From Streptomyces sp. NBC_00690 (GTDB lineage: Bacteria; Actinomycetota; Actinomycetes; Streptomycetales; Streptomycetaceae): a DNA stretch of 64,000 nt. The translations under genes and the position numbers were made by a program. Shown here in pieces: positions 59,171 to 64,000 of the stretch (positions within the stretch are counted from its first letter, which is position 1; each line of letters starts with the position of its first letter). Below the pieces are notes generated by a model, which saw only the letters and a program-made list of their open reading frames with translations, made no database searches and was not told where the DNA came from. Where the stretch lies: contig NZ_CP109009.1 of NCBI RefSeq assembly GCF_036226685.1, forward strand, positions 2,604,001 to 2,668,000. The letters run 5' to 3'.

Positions 59171-59473
59171 CAGAGGTCCCGGCCCGGACCGCCATCCGAA
59201 CTCGGGCGCATCCACCGGACCTCCCCGGTGGATGCGCCCCGGGTACGCGGCTGCTGGGAGCCGCTCGTACGCACACCGCCCGGGCGGCGCATCCCCGTAC
59301 TGCCCGACTGCCCATGGATTCCGCGCCCGTTGCCCACTGCGCACCAGCGATGCAATACGGCCGTTCCGGCGGGGCCGTGCGTAGGAGAACCCCGGTGGGG
59401 AACTCGCCGTCTCGTACGACAAGAGGGCGCGGGCAGGCTTTTTCGGCGCCCCCGGCGAGCGGAGGGGGAGAGC
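59171..59473. other. Intergenic region between hmuV and the FTR1-like gene
   Basis: Apart from the terminator at 59204-59239, I see no gene or iron box in these 303 bp. The FTR1-like gene must be driven from the right part of the gap or by read-through. Confidence 0.4.
59204..59239 (+). terminator. Terminator of the hmuTUV operon
   Basis: GGGCGCATCCACCGG / CCGGTGGATGCGCCC form a perfect 15-bp stem with a 6-nt loop. Confidence 0.85.
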
Positions 59474-60526
59474 GTGTACGGCACCTATCTGATGGGGCTG
59501 CAATCGGGGCTGGAGGCCGGTCTGGTCGCCGCCCTGGTCATCGCCTTCGCCTTCCGCAGCGGACGACGCGCCGCGCTGTCGTCCGTGCTGCTCGCCTCCG
59601 CTGCGGCGGCACTGTTGATGCTGGGGTTCGGTTCCGTACTCGAATACGGGCCGCGGGAGTTGACGCCTCGCGCCGAGGGGATCTTCGGCGGATTCCTGTC
59701 GATCGCGGCGGCCGGGCTCGTCGGTTGGGTGGTGCTGCGGACGCGGCGACCACCTTTCAAGGCGACCGGGACTGCGACTGCTCCTGCGACCGCGACTGCT
59801 TCGGGGGTGCAAGGGCTGCGCAGGGGCCATGGCGCGTTGGCGACGACAGCAGCGCTGGCGGTCTCCCATGAGGGCCTGACGGCGGCCCTGTTCCTCTGGT
59901 CCTCCGTGCGGGCCGCGTCCGATGGCCACGGCAGCGATGGCCCGCTCACCGTTCTTCTGCTCGGCATCACCACGGCAGTGCTCGTCGTGTGGGCGGTCTG
60001 GCGGCTTGCGCTGCGGGTGGACCTGTCCCGCTCGGTGCGCTGGATCGGCGCCGCGCTCCTGGTGCTGGCCGCGGGAATGCTGTCGAAGGGGGTGGGCCAC
60101 CTCCAGCGTGCCGACTTCTCGGACGGAGTGCCGGCAGCCGCCTTCGACTTCTCCGACGCGATCCCCGCCGAAAGTTGGTACGGGGCCTTGCTGAGGGGAG
60201 TGTTGGGCTTCGAGCCGGCCCCCACGGGCTTTCAGATCACGGTGTGGGCGCTCTATCTGGTCCCGGCACTCGCGCTGTTCCTGTCCCCGGTAGGGTTCGG
60301 ACGGTCAGTGGGGGGCAAGGAGAGTGCAGCCGATGAGAAGGCCGATTCGGGTGGGCGGGCAGCACGGGAGCCGGGCGCAGAGGGCAGTGCGGTTCCATCG
60401 AACGGTGGTGGCGGTGACGGCGCTTGCCTTGACGGCGAGCGGGTGCGTGACCGTGCACGGGGAGCGCGAGATCGTGCCGGCCGCAACGGCGGCGGAAGCG
60501 GCCGAGGCGCTCAAGGAGTTCACTGA
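59474..60526 (+). CDS. FTR1/EfeU-like iron permease with degenerate REGLE motifs
   Basis: This 350-aa protein has about seven helices followed by a hydrophilic tail. Where EfeU/FTR1 proteins carry REGLE motifs, it reads LQSGLEAGL in helix 1 and SHEGLTAAL in helix 4, so one acidic residue of each motif is altered. The GTG follows GGAGGGGGAGAGC. The last 65 codons (a Gly/Arg-rich tail with no helix) overlap the lipoprotein gene at 60333 in another frame; a lost stop or frameshift is possible. Its place behind hmuTUV suggests ferric or ferrous iron uptake. Confidence 0.68.
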   Translation: MYGTYLMGLQSGLEAGLVAALVIAFAFRSGRRAALSSVLLASAAAALLMLGFGSVLEYGPRELTPRAEGIFGGFLSIAAAGLVGWVVLRTRRPPFKATGTATAPATATASGVQGLRRGHGALATTAALAVSHEGLTAALFLWSSVRAASDGHGSDGPLTVLLLGITTAVLVVWAVWRLALRVDLSRSVRWIGAALLVLAAGMLSKGVGHLQRADFSDGVPAAAFDFSDAIPAESWYGALLRGVLGFEPAPTGFQITVWALYLVPALALFLSPVGFGRSVGGKESAADEKADSGGRAAREPGAEGSAVPSNGGGGDGACLDGERVRDRARGARDRAGRNGGGSGRGAQGVH

Positions 60527-61370
60527 CGCCTACAACGCCGCCGACAAGGCGTACGACGCCGCCAAGGCGGCGCAGCACGTCACCGGGGCGCTGGGCGCCA
60601 TCAACCAGGCGGGCATCAAGTCACGCAGCGTCAACTACCCCGATGGCAATCCCCAGCATGTGCCCCTGGAGTTGACGGACGCCCGGTTCACCATTCCGAA
60701 GAAGGCCGGCTGGCCCCGGTTCTTCCTGGCCGATGCGGACTCCAACCGCGACAAGGACAAGGGCCCCGCGGACAACCGTTGGGTGCTGGTCTTCCTCCGC
60801 AACGCGCCTCAGGACGTCTGGCAGGCCGCGTACTTGACGATCCTCTCCCCCGATCGCATTCCCGCCCTGAAGATGGACCAGGACGGCTTCGCCGAGGCGA
60901 TCGCGCCGGACAGTCCCGCTCTGGCGCGCGTACCGCGCGATCTGAGCCAGGAGTACGCCTCGTACACCCAGACCGGCAAGCCCGAGCACTTCGAGGACGG
61001 TCCCCACACCTCGCAGTGGCGCACCACTCGGGTGAAGGAGGCCAATCGGCCGGGTCGCGCACGGCAGTACATCGACCAGCCGCTGAACAGCGGTGACTAC
61101 GGCCCGCTGGGGCTGGCGACCCAGGGCGGCGGGGCGCTGGTCTTCTTCACCGTCCGCAACTTCGAGCGCGAGACCATGGCTCGGGGGGTGCGGATCGAGG
61201 TTCATCCGGATGTGAAGGCGCTGCTCAGTGGTGAGGTGAAGACCTCACTGACCAAGGAGCGGATCTCCAGCCAGGCGGCGTGGGTGCCGGCGGCGAGCAG
61301 CGGGCTCAACGGGGGGAAGGTCAAGGTCCTGGGACGGCTGACGGGACTGACGTCAGCCAAGGGTTCCTAG
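60333..61370 (+). CDS. Lipoprotein of unknown function
   Basis: This 345-aa protein has a basic N-terminus (RRPIRVGGQHGSRAQRAVRF), a hydrophobic segment TVVAVTALALTASGC with a lipobox ASGC, then an acidic/helical start (EIVPAATAAEAAEALKEFTD). The rest has no known motif. It mentions no M75 peptidase signature of EfeO, so it is not a standard EfeUOB partner. The ATG lies after GGAGAG. It overlaps the FTR1-like gene by 194 bp and is probably co-expressed with it. C-terminal repeats of strands suggest a beta-rich domain. Confidence 0.7.
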   Translation: MRRPIRVGGQHGSRAQRAVRFHRTVVAVTALALTASGCVTVHGEREIVPAATAAEAAEALKEFTDAYNAADKAYDAAKAAQHVTGALGAINQAGIKSRSVNYPDGNPQHVPLELTDARFTIPKKAGWPRFFLADADSNRDKDKGPADNRWVLVFLRNAPQDVWQAAYLTILSPDRIPALKMDQDGFAEAIAPDSPALARVPRDLSQEYASYTQTGKPEHFEDGPHTSQWRTTRVKEANRPGRARQYIDQPLNSGDYGPLGLATQGGGALVFFTVRNFERETMARGVRIEVHPDVKALLSGEVKTSLTKERISSQAAWVPAASSGLNGGKVKVLGRLTGLTSAKGS

Positions 61371-61590
61371 GCCGTGTGCTTGGGCCCTCCGGACCAGGCA
61401 GGTCATGAGGGCGGTCGGGGCGGTCGGATCACATCAGCGAGACGGGCGGGATCGGCGAGCTTTCGGCAGGTGCCGATTCCGGCCGCGCCGGGGCGGTCGA
61501 CCCCGGGCGATCGGTGACGTTCTTCCCGGAAGCTGCCGGGGCCGCTTGCCGCGGCACCGGGAGCGTCCAGAGCGTTCGGAAGCGCCGGGA

Positions 61591-62352
61591 TCAACGGCCG
61601 AGTGGCCAGGCCGCCTCGTGCTCGATGCCACCGTGATCGCCGATGAACTGGGCACAGGCGTCGGTGAGGCTCTCCAGCAAGGTCAGCGGGTCGGGCAGCG
61701 GGTGCTCAGGGCCCCGCACCCAGTACACGTCGTGGTCCCCGGGAAGCCTTGCGGGAGGGACGAGGACATAGCTGCCCCGGCAGTGCCAGCGCAGCCCCGG
61801 GTGCTCGTCCATGGTCTCGGGCCGGCAGTCCAGCTCACAGGGCCACCACTCGTCCTCATCCTCGGGCGTGCCGCGGGTCGCGGTGAAGAAGAGTGCCCGC
61901 GCCTGCTCGCCCTCCCCACCGGACTCGGCGACCGGACCGACGTCGATGCCCTGCTCCAGCAGTCGCTCCAAGGCGCTGCGGCCGGCTTCGAGGGGAACGT
62001 CGAGCACATCGTGGATCATGCCGGTCGCGGTGATGAAGTTGGCCAGGGGCTCGCCATCGGCCCAGCGCTGGATCTGTGCGCGATCGGTGGTCGACTGCGT
62101 CTGCCACGCGAAGGAAACGGGGTGGCGCCCGGGTGTGGGACAGCCGATGCGTTCGCAGGAACATCGATAGGAGACGGGATACGCGGCAGGGGCCAGGGGC
62201 ATTCCCGCATCGGCGACGGCCAGCAGCAGTTCTTCGCGGGCGGAATCGTCGGGTTCGGTGTCCTTGGCACGTCGGCGCATCCACTGGGGCAGCCGGCTCT
62301 CCCAGGAGGGCCTGTTCTCCGTGCCGCTGTAACGACCTTTACCGTCGCCCAT
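61591..62352 (-). CDS. Bifunctional DNA primase/polymerase (Prim-Pol) domain protein
   Basis: This 253-aa protein has an N-terminal Prim-Pol-like region: ELLLAVADAGMPLAPAAYPV, YRCSCERIGCPTPGRHPVSF (Cys-rich strand typical of actinobacterial forms), and a nucleotide region near ATGMIHDVLDVP. The C-terminal part is GLRWHCRGSYVLVPPARLPG. Related proteins in mobile elements prime replication; this stand-alone chromosomal form is common in Streptomyces and lacks a helicase domain. Key DxD residues are not clear, so activity is uncertain. It starts at an ATG 151 bp from the TetR stop on the same strand. Confidence 0.75.
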   Translation of the reverse strand: MGDGKGRYSGTENRPSWESRLPQWMRRRAKDTEPDDSAREELLLAVADAGMPLAPAAYPVSYRCSCERIGCPTPGRHPVSFAWQTQSTTDRAQIQRWADGEPLANFITATGMIHDVLDVPLEAGRSALERLLEQGIDVGPVAESGGEGEQARALFFTATRGTPEDEDEWWPCELDCRPETMDEHPGLRWHCRGSYVLVPPARLPGDHDVYWVRGPEHPLPDPLTLLESLTDACAQFIGDHGGIEHEAAWPLGR

Positions 62353-62503
62353 CTATCCCCTCACACACCTCACGCTCGCCCCACGTGGTCTCTACCATCG
62401 TCCCACCATCCTGCTCTGTGGGTGGCCACAGTTCCCAACCGGGGGTCGGCATCCGGACCGTGAGGAGGCCCGGGCGCCGACCCGATCGGCCGGGGGCTGA
62501 TCT

Positions 62504-63109
62504 TCAGCCGCGGGGTCTCAGGCCGCTGAGCGCGTACTCCACGATGGAGTCGGCGTACTCGTGGGTCAGCGGGAGGGTGCGCAGCAGCCAGCGGTGGGTG
62601 AGGGGTCCGATAAAGAGTTCGACGGCGGTACGGGGGTCGAGTCCGGGCCTCAGGGCGCCTGCGGCCTCGGCCGAACGCAGCCGTTGCACATAGAGGCGGA
62701 TCGGCGGTTCCAGCAGTTTCTCGACGAACTGGGCGCCGAGAACGGGATCGACGATGCCCTCCGCGGCCAGCGCACGGGTGGGTCCTTCGTAGACCGGGTT
62801 GTTCATCTCGTCCACCGTGGCGCGTAGCACGGTTTTGAGGTCGGCTTCGAGATCTCCGGTGTCGGGAAAGTCATAGGACCCGTCGGCCGCCTGGTCCGCG
62901 AGATCGAGGAAGGCTTCGAGGAGCACGGCGGCCTTCGACGGCCACCAGCGGTAGATCGTCTGTTTTCCGACCCCGGCGCGGGCCGCGATGCCCTCGATGG
63001 TGGTTCGGCCGTATCCGACCTCGGTGACGAGGGCGAGAGCGGCATCGTAGATGGCTCGGCGGGAGCGTTCGCTACGACGGCTGGAATCAGGCGCCTTGGT
63101 GTCGGTCAT
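62504..63109 (-). CDS. TetR family transcriptional regulator
   Basis: This 201-aa protein has a TetR HTH at residues about 25-65: IYDAALALVTEVGYGRTTIE, then GIAARAGVGKQTIYRWWPSK. The C-domain is of the TetR_C type with an LFIGPLTHRWLLRTLPLT helix. The start ATG has a leaderless promoter rather than a ribosome site. It diverges, over a 255-bp gap, from the dimethylargininase gene; regulation of that gene is possible but unproven. Confidence 0.87.
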   Translation of the reverse strand: MTDTKAPDSSRRSERSRRAIYDAALALVTEVGYGRTTIEGIAARAGVGKQTIYRWWPSKAAVLLEAFLDLADQAADGSYDFPDTGDLEADLKTVLRATVDEMNNPVYEGPTRALAAEGIVDPVLGAQFVEKLLEPPIRLYVQRLRSAEAAGALRPGLDPRTAVELFIGPLTHRWLLRTLPLTHEYADSIVEYALSGLRPRG

Positions 63110-63116
63110 GGCGACC

Positions 63117-63122
63117 AATCTA
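63117..63122 (-). promoter_or_regulatory. Candidate -10 (TAGATT), leaderless start of the TetR gene
   Basis: On the reverse strand TAGATT ends 7 nt before the ATG at 63109, matching the pattern at map and other genes. Confidence 0.55.
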
Positions 63123-63364
63123 CAAGAGATAAGCCGAAACGTATCGTCTCGATCGGCTGAATCATCGTACAGCTGATTGTCGAGAACCCGCCGTACCAGG
63201 GGCGGGTCACTTTACGGAGGTTTCTCCATCTGCTCAGGTCGGGCGCGCCGTACAAAACGATGAAGCAGTCGACCAGGTCACAGCGCAATGGCCGATTTGG
63301 CCTCACCATGGCTCCACACGCAGACCGCGTGTACCCCGTCGTACTCGTATGTGAGGAGCCCTCA

Positions 63365-64000
63365 TTGCGCTCATCGCTTCGTGACGCCTCGCCGCGCCGC
63401 TATCTGATGTGCCCACCCACGCACTTCAAGGTGACGTACTCCATCAACCCGTGGATGGACCCGGCGAAGCCCGTCGACCTTCAACTGGCCCTGGCCCAGT
63501 GGGAGGACCTGCGCGACCGCTATCGCGCTCTCGGCCACACCGTCGAGCTGCTGGAGCCGCAGCCCGATCTGCCGGACATGGTCTACGCCGCGAACGGCGC
63601 GACCGTCATCGACGGCCGGGTGCTCGGCGCCCGGTTCGCCCACCGGGAACGGGAGGGCGAGGCCGTGGCCCATCTCGACTGGTTCAGGTCCGCCGGCTAC
63701 ACCAAGATCCATGAACCGCTGCACATCAACGAGGGGGAGGGAGACTTCGCCGTCACCTCGTCCTATGTGCTGGCGGGTCGAGGCTTCCGATCCAGTCCCC
63801 TCTCCCACGACGAGGCACAGGAGTTCTTCGGCCGCCCGGTGATCGGGCTCGATCTGGTCGACCCCCGCTACTACCACCTGGACACGGCCCTGTCCGTACT
63901 GGACGAGGCCGCGGACGAGGTCATGTACTACCCCGAAGCCTTCTCACCGGGCAGCCGATCGGTCCTGGCGCGGCTGTTTCCCGATGCCTTGATCGCACAG
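63365..64000 (+). CDS. ddaH: Dimethylargininase / amidinotransferase-fold hydrolase, 3' end outside window
   Basis: The 5' 212 codons are present; the gene continues past the right edge. The protein is of the guanidino-group hydrolase fold: MCPPTHFKVTYSINPWMDPA, DMVYAANGATVIDGRVLGAR, EGEGDFAV, and the catalytic His in RYYHLDTALSVLD. The catalytic Cys would lie beyond the window. It likely converts dimethylarginine to citrulline and dimethylamine, or acts on a related guanidino substrate. The TTG start lies 6 nt after GAGGAG; in-frame codons upstream have no ribosome site. Confidence 0.85.
   Translation, partial: MRSSLRDASPRRYLMCPPTHFKVTYSINPWMDPAKPVDLQLALAQWEDLRDRYRALGHTVELLEPQPDLPDMVYAANGATVIDGRVLGARFAHREREGEAVAHLDWFRSAGYTKIHEPLHINEGEGDFAVTSSYVLAGRGFRSSPLSHDEAQEFFGRPVIGLDLVDPRYYHLDTALSVLDEAADEVMYYPEAFSPGSRSVLARLFPDALIAQ

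Noticed and set aside
57207-60100. Long minus-strand frames across hmuU, hmuV and the FTR1-like gene
   Set aside because: Arg/Pro/Gly-rich with no recognisable domain, opposite genes with intact Walker and permease motifs.
1-64000. CRISPR arrays, tRNA or rRNA genes, insertion sequences, integrases or attachment sites
   Set aside because: No regularly spaced repeats, no cloverleaf-like segment, and no transposase or integrase motif were seen on reading; the IS30-like HTH at 303 is in a regulator, not a transposase.

Overview
The window is high-GC actinobacterial DNA and almost certainly a Streptomyces chromosome. Supporting signs are the strong G/C bias at third codon positions, GTG and TTG starts, TTA codons confined to one regulatory-type gene, an LAxTG-type sortase signal, F420 chemistry, AfsR/SARP regulation, and a glnE / second glutamine synthetase / nadE / panB / map order that resembles, from memory, the S. 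coelicolor core chromosome. No tRNA, rRNA, CRISPR array, insertion sequence or integrase was seen.

Layout. 1-3.1 kb: the start of a DUF4097 gene diverging from a two-HTH regulator over an operator-rich gap, then a membrane protein with a degenerate sigma-factor-like N-terminus. 3.2-7.3 kb: TetR regulator, GH13 alpha-glucosidase, PAP2/inositol-phosphoceramide-synthase-like membrane protein. 7.4-9.2 kb: small accessory set (RsbW-like ATPase, UTRA-only protein, GntR-UTRA regulator). 9.3-16 kb: amidohydrolase and TetR diverging over a clear palindrome, secreted esterase, glnE. 16-19 kb: PPOX and VOC proteins, a small antitoxin-like protein, and an EVE-SRA-PD-(D/E)XK fusion that looks like a modification-dependent restriction enzyme. 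19-25 kb: glnA2-type synthetase, DUF6153-like, DUF3105, DUF305, DUF5990, CBS and hydrolase genes. 25-29.2 kb: accessory block with GNAT, XRE-TPR regulator, a TTA-containing ATPase fusion and two unknown genes.

29.3-34.7 kb: a copper-responsive unit (CsoR-type operator, DUF6153 protein, multicopper oxidase), then nadE and an endonuclease/exonuclease/phosphatase protein. 35-37.8 kb: TetR and a DHA2 exporter with a perfect 19-bp operator. 37.9-45.3 kb: panB, a DrrAB-type exporter preceded by three 11-bp direct repeats of SARP-operator type, a large SARP/NB-ARC regulator convergent with it, and an M50 protease. 45.3-50 kb: F420:NADP oxidoreductase, MFS exporter, small proteins, map.

50-61.4 kb is a heme/iron acquisition region. 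It holds a heme oxygenase with an iron box, two HtaA proteins (one with an LASTG sortase signal and one membrane-anchored) diverging from an hmuTUV-type heme ABC transporter over a 16/19 iron box, then an FTR1-like permease overlapping a lipoprotein gene. The proposed flow is heme capture at the wall, passage through the lipoprotein and ABC importer, and iron release by the oxygenase, all repressed by iron. The window ends with a Prim-Pol protein, a TetR regulator and the 5' part of a dimethylargininase gene.

The most interesting leads are the restriction-like fusion, the SARP repeats facing a SARP gene, the CsoR site overlapping a leaderless promoter, the sigma-like membrane protein, and the repeated leaderless signature (an xAxxxT hexamer 6-8 nt before the start codon) at about ten genes.
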